A DNA stretch of 64,000 nt, from the NCBI GenBank assembly GCA_019635285.1, contig JAHBZS010000010.1:1-64000 (forward strand), written 5' to 3'. The notes under the pieces were generated by a model, which did no database searches, was not told the origin of the DNA, and saw nothing but the letters and a program-made list of their open reading frames with translations. Positions 1 to 9,348 of the stretch are shown one piece after another. Source of the stretch: Rubrivivax sp. (GTDB lineage: Bacteria; Pseudomonadota; Gammaproteobacteria; Burkholderiales; Burkholderiaceae_C). Numbering within the stretch: position 1 is the stretch's first letter; the number at the start of each line of letters is the position of its first letter. The translations under genes and the position numbers were made by a program.

Positions 1-261
1 CGCTGCGGCACCGGGCTTGGCGGCGGTGTCGATGCGCGCGATGACCTGCTCCGCGGTGACCGTCGCGCCGTCTGCGGCGACCAGTTCCGCGAGCACGCCA
101 TCAGCCGGCGCGGGCACTTCCAGCACGACCTTGTCGGTTTCGATCTCGACGAGGATCTCGTCCATCTGCACCGCCTCACCGGGCTTCTTCTTCCACTGCA
201 GCAGGGTGGCTTCGGCCACGGATTCGGACAGCTGCGGTACCTTGACTTCGACGATTGACAT
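1..261 (-). CDS. sucB: Dihydrolipoyllysine succinyltransferase (E2o), N-terminal part
   Basis: This is the E2 component of the 2-oxoglutarate dehydrogenase complex, which transfers the succinyl group to CoA in the TCA cycle. Only the first 87 codons lie inside the window. They encode a lipoyl domain starting MSIVEVKVPQLSES, with the lipoylated lysine in the motif EIETDKVVLEV near residue 43. An Ala/Pro-rich linker begins at the window edge. The gene follows sucA on the same strand after 99 bases, the usual order. The family and start are clear; the catalytic domain is not visible here. Confidence 0.95.
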   Translation of the reverse strand, partial: MSIVEVKVPQLSESVAEATLLQWKKKPGEAVQMDEILVEIETDKVVLEVPAPADGVLAELVAADGATVTAEQVIARIDTAAKPGAAA

Positions 262-360
262 GGTCTGACTCGGGGTGTTGGGGGGTGTCGCTCGGGGACC
301 GGCGCGTGAGCGTCCGGTCCCGGCCGCGATGCGGCAACGGCGCTGCGCGCCGCCGGCCGC

Positions 361-3219
361 CTATTTCGACAGGACGAAGCCTTTCAGCTTGCCGAAGGCC
401 TGGTCGAGCAGCGCCTTCAGTTGCTCCTGGTGCAGGTGCGCATAGCCGACGGCTGGCGAGGCCGACGCCGGACGGCCGGCGTAACCCAGCTTCTGCCCGT
501 CCAGCATGTTCTCGTGCACGTAGTGCTGCACGTAGAACCAGGCACCCTGGTTCTGCGGCTCGTCCTGGCACCAGATCACCTCGGTGGCGTTCGGGTAGCG
601 CTTGAGTTCGGCACCGAAGGCCTTGTGCGGGAACGGGTACAGCTGTTCGACGCGCACGATGGCCACGTCCCAGGCCTTCTTCTCGTCGCGGCGGCGCATC
701 AGGTCGTAGGCCACCTTGCCCGAGCAGGCGATGACGCGCCGCACCTTCTCAGGCTCCACCTCCGGCCGGCTGGCGCCGATGACGGTGCGGAACTCGCCCT
801 TGGTGAACTCCGACAGCGGCGAGGTCGCGTCCTTGGCGCGCAGCAGCGACTTCGGCGTCAGGATGATCAGCGGCTTGCGGAACGGACGCACCACCTGGCG
901 GCGCAGCAGGTGGAAGATCTGGCTGGCGCTGGTCGGCTGCACCACCTGCATGTTGTTGTCGGCGGCCAGTTGCATGAAGCGCTCCAGGCGCGCCGAGGAG
1001 TGCTCGGGGCCCTGCCCTTCGTAGCCGTGCGGCAGCATCAGCGTCAGGCCGTTGACGCGGCCCCACTTGACCTCGCCCGAGGCGATGAACTGGTCGATGA
1101 CCACCTGCGCGCCGTTGACGAAGTCGCCGAACTGCGCTTCCCAGATGACCAGCGTGTTCGGCTCGGCCGAGGCGTAGCCGTACTCGAAGGCCAGCACCGC
1201 TTCCTCGGACAGCAGCGAGTCGATGACGACGAACGGCGCCTGGCTGTCGGCCACGTGCTCCAGCGGCACGTAGGTGCCGGTGTCCCACTTCTCGCGGTTC
1301 TGGTCGTGCAGCACGGCATGGCGGTGCGTAAAGGTGCCACGGCCGCTGTCCTCGCCAGACAGGCGTACGGCATAGCCGCTGGCCACCAGCGAGGCAAAGG
1401 CCAGGTGCTCGCCCATGCCCCAGTCGACGTTGATGTCGCCGCGGCCCATCGCGGCGCGGTCGGCCAGCACCTTTTCCACCAGCGGATGCACCTTGAAGTT
1501 GCTCGGCACGGTGGTGATGCGCTCGGCCAGCCGCTTGATCTCGGCCAGCGGCAACGCCGTGTCGGCGGCGTCGGTCCACTTGCGGTTGAGGAAGGGCGCC
1601 CAGTCGACCGCGTACTTGCTCTTGAAGTTGGTCAGCACCGGCTCGCCGGTGTGCTTGCCGGCGTCGAGCGCGGCGCGCTGCTCCTTGACCATGAGGTCCG
1701 GCCCGTCGGCCGCCAGCACGCCCTGCGCCACCAGCTTCTCGCCGTAGAGCTTGCGCGTGCCCGGGTGCGCGCCGATCTTCTTGTACATCAGCGGCTGCGT
1801 CAGGCTGGGCGTGTCCTGCTCGTTGTGGCCCAGCTTGCGGAAGCAGACGATGTCGACGACCACGTCCTTCTTGAACTGCTGGCGGTAGTCCATCGCCAGC
1901 TGCGTGCACAGCACCACCGCCTCCGGATCGTCGCTGTTGACGTGCAGCACCGGCGCTTCGATCATCTTGACGACGTCGGTGCAATACAGCGTGGAGCGGC
2001 TGTCGCGCGGGTCGCTGGTGGTGAAGCCGATCTGGTTGTTGATGACCAGATGCACGGTGCCGCCGGTGTAGTAGCCGCGCGTCTGCGCCAGCGCCAGGGT
2101 TTCCATGACCACGCCCTGGCCGGCGAAGGCGGCATCGCCGTGCACCAGCACCGGCAGCACCTGGTCGCCGGCCTTGTCGCCACGGCGGTCCATGCGCGCC
2201 TTGACGCTGCCTTCGACCACCGGGTTGACGATCTCCAGGTGGCTGGGGTTGAAGGCCAGGCTCAGGTGCACCGGGCCGCCCGGCGTGCTGACGTCGCTGG
2301 AGAAGCCCTGGTGGTACTTGACGTCGCCCGAGGGCAGCTCTTCGGGCGCGGTGTGGTCGAACTCGGCGAACAGGTCCTTGGGCATCTTGCCCAGGGTGTT
2401 GACGAGCACGTTCAGGCGGCCACGGTGGGCCATGCCGATGACGATCTCCTGCACGCCGCGTTCGCCGGCCCGCTGCACGACTTCGTCCATGCTGGCGATG
2501 AAGCTCTCGCCGCCTTCCAGGCTGAAGCGCTTCTGGCCGACGTACTTGGTGTGCAGGTAGCGTTCCAGGCCCTCGGCCGCCGTCAGGCGGTCGAGGATGT
2601 GCACCTTCTCTTCCGGCGTGAAGCTGGGCTTGCTGCGGATGCTCTCCAGCCGCTCCTGCCACCAGCGCTTCTCGGCCTGGTCGGTGGTGTGCATGTACTC
2701 GGCGCCGATGGTGCCGCAGTAGGTCTCACGCAACGCCTGCACGATGTCGCGCAAGGTCATCTGCTCGGCCTTGGTGAAGTAGGTGTTCGTGGCGCTGAAC
2801 GAGATGTCCATGTCGGACTCGGTCAGGTCGTAGAACGCCGGCTCCAGCTCGGGGATCTTCGGGCGCTCGGTGCGCTTCAGCGGGTCCAGATCGGCCCAGC
2901 GCGAGCCGACGTTGCGGTAGGCCGCGATCAGCGACTGCACGTGCACCTGCTTGCGCGCCACCGCCAGGTCGGCCTCGCTGGCCTTCAGCGCGAAGGCGTT
3001 GGCCTTGGCGCGCTGCGCGAAGCTCTCGATCACCGGGGCGTGGGCCACGTCGCGGGCCTCGCTGCCGTCGACCGCCGCCACGTTCTGCAGCCGGTCGAAG
3101 TAGGCCCGCCAGTTGTCGGGCACGCTGCCCGGGTTGTCGAGGTAGGCCTCGTAGAGTTCCTCGACGTACGGGGCATTGCCGCCGAACAGGTACGAGTTGG
3201 ACCTGGATTCCTGCATCAT
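361..3219 (-). CDS. sucA: 2-oxoglutarate dehydrogenase E1 component
   Basis: Thiamine-diphosphate-dependent decarboxylase that opens the 2-oxoglutarate dehydrogenase reaction, in the cytoplasm. The protein is 952 residues, the usual size. It has the E1o N-terminal segment (NSYLFGGNAPYVEELYEAY), a TPP-binding region running from GDAAFAGQG to NNQIGF at about residues 355-400, and the HRHAVLHDQ region near 630. I chose the ATG at 3219 (a second ATG follows at once) because AGGTGAG lies about ten bases upstream and homologues start there. An in-frame extension to 3291 is open but lacks family similarity. It is followed by sucB. Confidence 0.97.
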   Translation of the reverse strand: MMQESRSNSYLFGGNAPYVEELYEAYLDNPGSVPDNWRAYFDRLQNVAAVDGSEARDVAHAPVIESFAQRAKANAFALKASEADLAVARKQVHVQSLIAAYRNVGSRWADLDPLKRTERPKIPELEPAFYDLTESDMDISFSATNTYFTKAEQMTLRDIVQALRETYCGTIGAEYMHTTDQAEKRWWQERLESIRSKPSFTPEEKVHILDRLTAAEGLERYLHTKYVGQKRFSLEGGESFIASMDEVVQRAGERGVQEIVIGMAHRGRLNVLVNTLGKMPKDLFAEFDHTAPEELPSGDVKYHQGFSSDVSTPGGPVHLSLAFNPSHLEIVNPVVEGSVKARMDRRGDKAGDQVLPVLVHGDAAFAGQGVVMETLALAQTRGYYTGGTVHLVINNQIGFTTSDPRDSRSTLYCTDVVKMIEAPVLHVNSDDPEAVVLCTQLAMDYRQQFKKDVVVDIVCFRKLGHNEQDTPSLTQPLMYKKIGAHPGTRKLYGEKLVAQGVLAADGPDLMVKEQRAALDAGKHTGEPVLTNFKSKYAVDWAPFLNRKWTDAADTALPLAEIKRLAERITTVPSNFKVHPLVEKVLADRAAMGRGDINVDWGMGEHLAFASLVASGYAVRLSGEDSGRGTFTHRHAVLHDQNREKWDTGTYVPLEHVADSQAPFVVIDSLLSEEAVLAFEYGYASAEPNTLVIWEAQFGDFVNGAQVVIDQFIASGEVKWGRVNGLTLMLPHGYEGQGPEHSSARLERFMQLAADNNMQVVQPTSASQIFHLLRRQVVRPFRKPLIILTPKSLLRAKDATSPLSEFTKGEFRTVIGASRPEVEPEKVRRVIACSGKVAYDLMRRRDEKKAWDVAIVRVEQLYPFPHKAFGAELKRYPNATEVIWCQDEPQNQGAWFYVQHYVHENMLDGQKLGYAGRPASASPAVGYAHLHQEQLKALLDQAFGKLKGFVLSK

Positions 3220-3598
3220 CTTGCGCTCACCTTTCGCTCCGGTTTCCGGGGCTTCGATGGGTTGACCAACCTTCCGCGACACCGGCTTCACCGGCTGACG
3301 GATTGCGACGCGAACCGCGGCCCGCTTGGGACAGGCCCTGGCGCACTTCGAGTTCCGCCCCGCACTTTATCACCGGGCCGGCCTTCGGCCGCCGGGCGCC
3401 ATTGGAACGCGGCTGCCCTACCGCATCCTGACAGGGCCGGCGGGATCGGCCGGGCGACGCCCTGGCAAAGCTCGCTGGCCCTGGGGATATCGAAGCGAGC
3501 AGGCCGAGCCTGCCGAAGCCCGCAGACACGGGCTTTCCCCGCCGTGACCGGCGGCGGCTTTGCCCTAGCATCCGTTTTCCGAATCCCTGGAGTAGCCC
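3220..3598. other. Intergenic region between divergent sucA and ABC receptor genes
   Basis: This 379-base gap must hold the promoters of sucA (minus) and the solute receptor (plus). I see no conserved coding frame, tRNA or repeat array in it. It is GC-rich, with a few short self-complementary stretches. No -10/-35 pair stands out clearly enough to place. Confidence 0.5.
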
Positions 3599-5182
3599 AT
3601 GAAGCTCAGTTCCCTACTGGCAGCCGCGGCCATTGCCTGCGCCGCCGTCGGCACGGCGCAGGCCGAAACCCTGCGCTGGGCGGCGCAGAACGACATCCTG
3701 ACGCTGGACCCGCATTCGCAGAACCACGCCACGACGAACGCCATCCTGATGCATTCGTACGAAGGCCTGACCCGCTACAACGAGAAGTTCGAGGTGGAGC
3801 CGGCGCTGGCCACCAAGTGGACGATGATCAGCCCGACGCAGGTGCGCTTCGAATTGCGCAAGGGCGTGAAGTTCGCCGACGGCTCGCCCTTCACCGCCGA
3901 CGACGTGATCTTCTCCTTCGGCCGCATCAAGCAGCCGCAGGGCACGATGCAGATCTACGTCACCGGCATCAACGAGATCAAGAAGATCGACGACCACACC
4001 GTCGACTTCATCCTGGCCGCGCCGCAGCCGATCCTGCTGCGCAACATCATCGACTTCCGCATCATGAGCAAGGCGTGGTCGGAGAAGAACAAGACGACCA
4101 ACGTCCAGGACTACAAGGCCAAGGAAGAAAACTACGCCTCGCGCAACGTCAACGGCACCGGCCCGTACAAGATCACCGGCTGGACGCCGGACCAGCGCCT
4201 GACGATGACCATCAACAAGGAATGGTGGGGCAAGCACGGCGGCAACGTCACCGAAGTGATCTACACCCCGATCAAGAGCGACCCGACCCGCGTGGCGGCG
4301 CTGTTGTCCGGTGACGTGGACATGCTCACCGACCTGCCGGTGCAGGACGTGGCCCGGCTGCGCCAGGACCCGAAGCTGAAGATCCTCGACGGCCACGAGG
4401 TGCGCACCATCTTCATCGCGCTGGACGAGTTCAGCCCCGAGCTGAAGTACAGCGACGTCAAGGGCAAGAACCCGTTCAAGGACAAGCGCGTGCGCGAGGC
4501 GCTGTCGATCGCCATCGACCGCGAGGCGATCAAGCGCAACACGATGCGCGGGCTGTCGCTGCCGGCGTCGATCATCGTCGCGCCGGGCGTCAACGGCCAT
4601 TCGCCGGAGATCGACATCGCCATCAAGCCCGATCCCGAGCGCGCCAAGAAGCTGCTCGCCGACGCCGGCTACCCGAACGGCTTCGAGTTCCAGCTCAACT
4701 GCCCGAACAACCGCTACGTCAACGACGAGGAGATCTGCCAGAACGTCGTCGCCATGTGGGCGCGCATCGGCGTGAAGACCAAGCTGGTCGCCGAGTCGAT
4801 GGCCACCTTCATCCAGAAGGTGCAGAACTTCGATACCTCGGCCTACCTGCTGGGCTGGGGCGTGGCCACCTTCGACGCGCAGTACTCGCTGCAGTCGCTG
4901 ATCCGCACCCGCACCACCGGCGCCGACGGCAACTTCAACTTCGGCCGCATCAGCGACGCCAAGATCGACGCGCTGGTCGACGCGATGAAGACCGAGACCG
5001 ACGTGGCCAAGCGCAACGCGCAGATCAAGGAGGCGCTGGTGCTGACGCGCGACGAGGTGCACAGCATCCCGCTGCACCACCAGCTGCGGCCGTGGGCGAT
5101 GAAGAAGGGCGTGACCACCATCCACCGCGCGGACGACCGTCCGGAAGCGCGCTTCACCTCGGTGAACCCGGGCGGATCCTGA
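3599..5182 (+). CDS. ABC transporter substrate-binding protein, peptide/opine family 5
   Basis: Periplasmic receptor of a DppA/OppA-type ABC importer, 527 residues. It has a Sec signal peptide (residues 1-22, ending GTAQA before ETLRWAAQND). The SBP_bac_5 fold follows: the N-terminal ILTLDPHSQNH motif, the LRKGVKFADGSPFTADDV signature at about 85-102, and a C-terminal segment with IPLHHQLRPWAMKKG. A Shine-Dalgarno-like CTGGAG precedes the ATG. No permease or ATPase genes adjoin it, so it is an orphan receptor here and must work with components encoded elsewhere. The ligand (peptide, nickel, opine or other) cannot be told from sequence. Confidence 0.93.
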   Translation: MKLSSLLAAAAIACAAVGTAQAETLRWAAQNDILTLDPHSQNHATTNAILMHSYEGLTRYNEKFEVEPALATKWTMISPTQVRFELRKGVKFADGSPFTADDVIFSFGRIKQPQGTMQIYVTGINEIKKIDDHTVDFILAAPQPILLRNIIDFRIMSKAWSEKNKTTNVQDYKAKEENYASRNVNGTGPYKITGWTPDQRLTMTINKEWWGKHGGNVTEVIYTPIKSDPTRVAALLSGDVDMLTDLPVQDVARLRQDPKLKILDGHEVRTIFIALDEFSPELKYSDVKGKNPFKDKRVREALSIAIDREAIKRNTMRGLSLPASIIVAPGVNGHSPEIDIAIKPDPERAKKLLADAGYPNGFEFQLNCPNNRYVNDEEICQNVVAMWARIGVKTKLVAESMATFIQKVQNFDTSAYLLGWGVATFDAQYSLQSLIRTRTTGADGNFNFGRISDAKIDALVDAMKTETDVAKRNAQIKEALVLTRDEVHSIPLHHQLRPWAMKKGVTTIHRADDRPEARFTSVNPGGS

Positions 5183-5201
5183 GCGGCCCGCCCCTCATGC
5201 C

Positions 5202-5231
5202 AAGGGCCCGCGCTGCGGGCCCTTTTTCTTT
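5202..5231. terminator. Bidirectional intrinsic terminator
   Basis: Ten-base-pair stem (AAGGGCCCGC, loop GCT, GCGGGCCCTT) followed by a T-rich run on the plus strand. It lies 20 bases after the ABC receptor stop and touches the stop of the convergent amidohydrolase gene. The A's at the stem base give a shorter U-tract for the minus strand, so it can serve both genes. Confidence 0.85.
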
Positions 5232-6481
5232 CAGCCCGCCGTCAAGCGGTCGCGGCAGACACGGCCGCCCTGCAGGATCAGCCGGATGCCGCGCGCGGGT
5301 TCGGCCAGCATGGACACGTCGCGGGTGGGGTCGCCGTCGACGATCAGCAGGTCGGCATAGGCCCCGGGCACCAGCTGGCCGATCTGGCCCTCCTGGCGCA
5401 TCAGGCGCGCGGCCTCGATGGTCGCGCCCTGCAGGATCTCCACCGGCGACAACGCGGCGGCGCGGATGGTGAACTCGCTGGGCTGGCGCACGTGCATGTG
5501 CCCCAGCAGGTCGGTGCCGAAGACGATGGGCACGCCTTCGGCCTTGGCGATGCGCAGCGACTCGACGCCGTGCGCATGCACCTGGGCCAGCTTGTCGAGC
5601 ATCGCCGCCGACCAGCCCAGGCGCTGGCCCTCGTCGGCCAGCGCCGCGTAGGTGGCCAAGGTCGGCACCAGGTAGGCGCCATGGGCCTTCATCACCCGGG
5701 CCGTGGCCTCGTCGATCAGGTTGCCGTGTTCGATGGAACGCACGCCGGCCTGCACCGCGCGGGTCACCGCGCGCGGCGAGTAGGCGTGGGCCATCGCATA
5801 CAGGTTGGCGGCCTCGGCCTCTTCGCAGGCGGCGCGCAGTTCCTCCACCGAGAACTGCGTGCCCTCCAGCGGGTCGCTGGGGCTGGCGATGCCGCCGCCG
5901 GCCATGATCTTGATCTGGTTGGCGCCGTTGCGCACCTGCTCGCGCACCGCGCGCCGCACCTCGCCCACGCCGTCGGCAATGGCGCCGATCAGCCCCAGGC
6001 CGGCGCAGCTGCAGAAGAACTCGCGCTGGCGCACGCCCTTGGGCCGCATGTCGGCATGGCCGCCGGTCTGCGACACCGGGAAGCCGGCGATGAACAGCCG
6101 CGGCCCTTCGAATAAGCCGCGTGCCACCGCCTCCTGCAGGCCGAAGTCGGCGCCGGCCGCGTCGCGCACCGTGGTGAAGCCGCGCATCAGCATGTCGCGC
6201 AGGATGCTGCTGCTCTGCGCGGTGACCAGCGACGGCGGCTGCAGCGCCAGCCCGGACAGGTCGTGCGAGGACGCGACCACGTGCACGTGCGCGTCGATCA
6301 GCCCCGGCAGCACCACACGGCCCGCGGCGTCGAAGGTCTGCGCGACGTCGTCGACCTGGATCGGCTCGTCGCTCACCGCGGCGATGCGCTCGCCCTCGAT
6401 GACGATGCGGCAATGCGGCCGCAGCACGCCGGCCGCGCTGTCGAACACCGTCGCGCGGTCGATCAGCAGCCGCCTGCTCAT
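5231..6481 (-). CDS. Metal-dependent amidohydrolase family protein
   Basis: A 416-residue hydrolase of the imidazolonepropionase/prolidase-like amidohydrolase branch, predicted cytoplasmic. The metal-binding LIDAHVHV motif is near residue 60, RGFTTVRDA near 100, KIMAGGGIASPSDPLEGTQ mid-protein (probably the bridging lysine region), and the catalytic-aspartate region VFGTDLLGHMH near 325. It is the last gene of a run with a nitronate monooxygenase (ten bases upstream), an acyl-CoA dehydrogenase and etfAB. This context suggests catabolism of an amide- or lactam-containing compound, but the substrate is unknown. Confidence 0.9.
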   Translation of the reverse strand: MSRRLLIDRATVFDSAAGVLRPHCRIVIEGERIAAVSDEPIQVDDVAQTFDAAGRVVLPGLIDAHVHVVASSHDLSGLALQPPSLVTAQSSSILRDMLMRGFTTVRDAAGADFGLQEAVARGLFEGPRLFIAGFPVSQTGGHADMRPKGVRQREFFCSCAGLGLIGAIADGVGEVRRAVREQVRNGANQIKIMAGGGIASPSDPLEGTQFSVEELRAACEEAEAANLYAMAHAYSPRAVTRAVQAGVRSIEHGNLIDEATARVMKAHGAYLVPTLATYAALADEGQRLGWSAAMLDKLAQVHAHGVESLRIAKAEGVPIVFGTDLLGHMHVRQPSEFTIRAAALSPVEILQGATIEAARLMRQEGQIGQLVPGAYADLLIVDGDPTRDVSMLAEPARGIRLILQGGRVCRDRLTAG

Positions 6482-6491
6482 CGTGACGCCT

Positions 6492-7451
6492 TCAGCAGGC
6501 GCAGATGCGCCGGCGCGCCTCTTCGTACTCGCGCTTCAGCCGCGCCACCAGCTCGGCCACCGGCACCACCTTCTTCACCGCGCCGATGCCCTGCCCGCAG
6601 CCCCAGATGTCCTTCCAGGCCTTCTTCGGCCCGCCTTCGCTGCCGAAGCGCATGGTGCTGATGTCGCCTTCGGGCAGGTGGTCCGGGTCCAGCCCGGCAT
6701 TGCGGATCGACGGCGCCAGGTAATTGCCGTGCACGCCGGTGAACAGGCTGGAGTAGACAATGTCGTCGCTGTTGGAGTCGACGATCATCTGCTTGTAGCC
6801 GTCGACCGCGCGCGCCTCCTCGGTGGCCACGAAAGCCGAGCCGATGTAGGCGAAGTCCGCGCCGCAGGCCAGCGCGCCCAGCACGCCGGCACCGGTGCCG
6901 ATGGCGCCGGACAGCGCGATGGGGCCGTCGAACCATTCGCGGATCTCGGCCACCAGCGCGAACGGGCTCTTCACCCCCGCGTGGCCGCCGGCACCCGCGG
7001 CCACCGGGATCAGCCCGTCCGCGCCCTTCTCGATGGCCTTGCGCGCATGCGTGTTGTTGATGATGTCGTGCAGCACCACGCCGCCCCAGCTGTGCACCGC
7101 CTGGTTGACCTCGGGCCGCGCACCGAGCGAGCTGATGACGATCGGCACCTTGTACTTGGCGCACATGGCCATGTCGTGGTCGAGCCGGTCGTTGCTCTTG
7201 TGCACGATCTGGTTGATGGCGAAGGGCGCGGCCGGCCGGTCGGGATGCGCGCGGTTGTGCGCCGCCAGCGTCTCGGTGATCTCGGCCAACCATTCGTCCA
7301 GTTGCTCGGCGGGGCGCGCGTTCAGTGCCGGCATCGAGCCGACCACGCCGGCCTTGCACTGCTCGATGACGAGCTTGGGGTTGCTGACGATGAACAGCGG
7401 CGCACCGATGATCGGCAACGGCAGCTTGGCGAGCACGGGCGGCAGCGGCAC
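6492..7451 (-). CDS. Nitronate monooxygenase / FMN-dependent oxidoreductase family
   Basis: A 319-residue flavin TIM-barrel protein of the nitronate monooxygenase (2-nitropropane dioxygenase-like) family. Visible signatures are PIIGAPLFIVSNPKLV at the N-terminus, the glycine-rich flavin phosphate site GAGGHAG mid-protein, and GADFAYIGSAFVAT further on. The start is GTG at 7451, six bases after GGAG; no in-frame ATG fits the family N-terminus. Members oxidise propionate-3-nitronate or act as enoyl reductases, so the exact reaction is open. Its place between acyl-CoA dehydrogenase and amidohydrolase suggests a shared catabolic unit. Confidence 0.9.
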   Translation of the reverse strand: MPLPPVLAKLPLPIIGAPLFIVSNPKLVIEQCKAGVVGSMPALNARPAEQLDEWLAEITETLAAHNRAHPDRPAAPFAINQIVHKSNDRLDHDMAMCAKYKVPIVISSLGARPEVNQAVHSWGGVVLHDIINNTHARKAIEKGADGLIPVAAGAGGHAGVKSPFALVAEIREWFDGPIALSGAIGTGAGVLGALACGADFAYIGSAFVATEEARAVDGYKQMIVDSNSDDIVYSSLFTGVHGNYLAPSIRNAGLDPDHLPEGDISTMRFGSEGGPKKAWKDIWGCGQGIGAVKKVVPVAELVARLKREYEEARRRICAC

Positions 7452-7492
7452 GGCAGTCTCCTCTTCTGGCAGTGATCGACCGGCTGAAGGAC

Positions 7493-9283
7493 TCAGAGCA
7501 CGTCGAGCGGCATCGCGGCGAGCGCGGCCGAGCCTTCGACGATGCTGTGGCGGATGCCCGGCACCTTGCTGAGGATGTGGTCGCCGTAGAAGCGCGCGGT
7601 GGCGATCTTGGCGCGCATGAACTCGGCGTCCTCGCCCGCGGCCAGCCGCTGCTCGGCGATGAGCAGCGCACGCGCCATCTGCCAGCCGGCCACCACGTTG
7701 CCGGCCAGCAGCAGGTAGGGCACGCTGCCGGCGAACACCTCGTTGGGCTGCGCCTTGGTCTGGCCGGCGACGAAGTCCACCACCTCCACGAAGGCCTTGC
7801 GCGCCGCGCTCAGGCTGCGTTGCATGGCCTTGGCCGCGTCGCTGCCGCTCTTGCCCAGCTCGCCCTCGGTGGCCTCGATGCGCGCGGCGATGGCCTTGGC
7901 CACCGCGCCGCCGTCGCGCGCCGTCTTGCGGCCCACCAGGTCGTTGGCCTGGATCGCCGTCGTGCCTTCGTAGATGGGCAGGATACGTGCGTCGCGGTAG
8001 TACTGTGCCGCGCCGGTCTCCTCGATGAAGCCCATGCCGCCGTGCACCTGCACGCCCAGGCTGGTGACCTCCAGGCTCATCTCGGTGCTGAAGCCCTTGA
8101 CCAGCGGCACCAGGTATTCGTAGAAGGCCTGGTTCTGCTTGCGCGCCTCGGCGTCGGGGTGCGCATGCGCGGCGTCGTAGGCGGCCGCGGCCACCGTGGC
8201 CATCGCGCGGCAGCCTTCGGTGTAGGCGCGCATGGTCATCAGCATGCGCTGCACGTCGGGGTGGTGGATGATCGTCGCGGCGCCCGGCGTCGAACCGTCG
8301 ACCGGGCGGCTTTGCACGCGCTCGCGCGCGAAGGTCGAGGCCTTCTGGTAGGCCCGCTCGGCCACCGCCACGCCCTGCATGCCCACCGCATAGCGCGCGG
8401 CATTCATCATCACGAACATGTAGGCCAGGCCCTGGTTCTCCTGGCCCACCAGGTAGCCGGTCGCACCGCCGTGGTCGCCGAACTGCAGCACCGCGGTGGG
8501 GCTGGCCTTGATGCCCAGCTTGTGCTCGATGCTCACGCAATGCGCATCGTTGCGCGCACCCAGGCTGCCATCGGCATTGACCAGGAACTTCGGCACCACG
8601 AACAAGCTGATGCCCTTCACGCCTTCCGGCGCGCCGGCCACGCGGGCCAGCACCAGGTGCACGATGTTCTCGGCCATGTCGTGCTCGCCGTAGGTGATGA
8701 AGATCTTGGTGCCGAAGATCTTGTAGGTGCCGTCGGGCTGCGGTTCGGCGCGTGTGCGCACCGCCGCCAGATCGCTGCCGGCCTGCGGCTCGGTCAGGTT
8801 CATCGTGCCGGTCCACTTCCCGGACACCATGTTGGGAATGTAGGTCTTCTGCAGTTCCGGCGAGCCGGCGGTGAGCAGCGCCTCGATCGCGCCATCGGTG
8901 AGCAGCGGGCACAGCGCGAAGCTCATGTTGGCGCTGTTGACCATCTCGATGCAGGCCGCGCCGATGGTCTTGGGCAACCCCTGCCCGCCGAAGTCGGCCG
9001 GATGCTGCAGCCCCTGCCAGCCGCCGGCGCCGAACTCGGCGAAGGCCTGCTTGAAGCCGGGCGTGGTGGTGACCACACCGTCCTTCCACGACGACGGGTT
9101 CTTGTCGCCTTCCCAGTTGAGCGGGTCCAGCACCCCTTCGGTGAACTTGGCGGCCTCCTCCAGCACCGCGGCCGCGGTGTCGTAGCCCGCGTCCTCGAAG
9201 CCGGGCAACGCCGCCACGGCATCGATGTCCGCCAGTTCCTTGATGTCGAACAGGATGTCCTTGAGGGGCGCGCGGTAGCTCAT
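7493..9283 (-). CDS. Acyl-CoA dehydrogenase, DmdC-like long subfamily
   Basis: FAD-dependent dehydrogenase of 596 residues, the length of the subfamily that includes 3-methylmercaptopropionyl-CoA dehydrogenase (DmdC). It starts with the extra N-terminal domain (MSYRAPLKDILFDIKELADI). The acyl-CoA dehydrogenase core has MNLTEPQAGSDL near residue 165 and FGTKIFITYGEHD near 190. The C-terminal FAD and catalytic region contains QVHGGMGFIEETGAAQYYRDARILPIYEGTT-type sequence around 410-440. GGAGA precedes the ATG. It lies just after etfBA, whose product would take its electrons. Substrate unknown; many family members are general beta-oxidation enzymes. Confidence 0.93.
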   Translation of the reverse strand: MSYRAPLKDILFDIKELADIDAVAALPGFEDAGYDTAAAVLEEAAKFTEGVLDPLNWEGDKNPSSWKDGVVTTTPGFKQAFAEFGAGGWQGLQHPADFGGQGLPKTIGAACIEMVNSANMSFALCPLLTDGAIEALLTAGSPELQKTYIPNMVSGKWTGTMNLTEPQAGSDLAAVRTRAEPQPDGTYKIFGTKIFITYGEHDMAENIVHLVLARVAGAPEGVKGISLFVVPKFLVNADGSLGARNDAHCVSIEHKLGIKASPTAVLQFGDHGGATGYLVGQENQGLAYMFVMMNAARYAVGMQGVAVAERAYQKASTFARERVQSRPVDGSTPGAATIIHHPDVQRMLMTMRAYTEGCRAMATVAAAAYDAAHAHPDAEARKQNQAFYEYLVPLVKGFSTEMSLEVTSLGVQVHGGMGFIEETGAAQYYRDARILPIYEGTTAIQANDLVGRKTARDGGAVAKAIAARIEATEGELGKSGSDAAKAMQRSLSAARKAFVEVVDFVAGQTKAQPNEVFAGSVPYLLLAGNVVAGWQMARALLIAEQRLAAGEDAEFMRAKIATARFYGDHILSKVPGIRHSIVEGSAALAAMPLDVL

Positions 9284-9305
9284 GGGGTGTCTCCGGTGAC
9301 AAAGC

Positions 9306-9324
9306 GGGCTCCTCGAAGGAGCCC
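9306..9324. terminator. Hairpin between etfA and acyl-CoA dehydrogenase genes
   Basis: Eight-base-pair stem GGGCTCCT / AGGAGCCC with a three-base loop, in the 65 bases between two co-directional minus-strand genes. Only a weak T-run (GCTTTGT) follows it on the minus strand. It may be an mRNA-stabilising or attenuating hairpin that sets different levels of etfBA and dehydrogenase message. Confidence 0.45.
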
Positions 9325-9348
9325 TTGTGGGATGAAGGTCTGGCGAGC

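Noticed and set aside
421-4314. A 1297-codon open frame on the plus strand opposite sucA
   Set aside because: It mirrors sucA, is His/Val/Leu/Ala-rich as expected from the complement of GC-biased codons, and shows no family motif.
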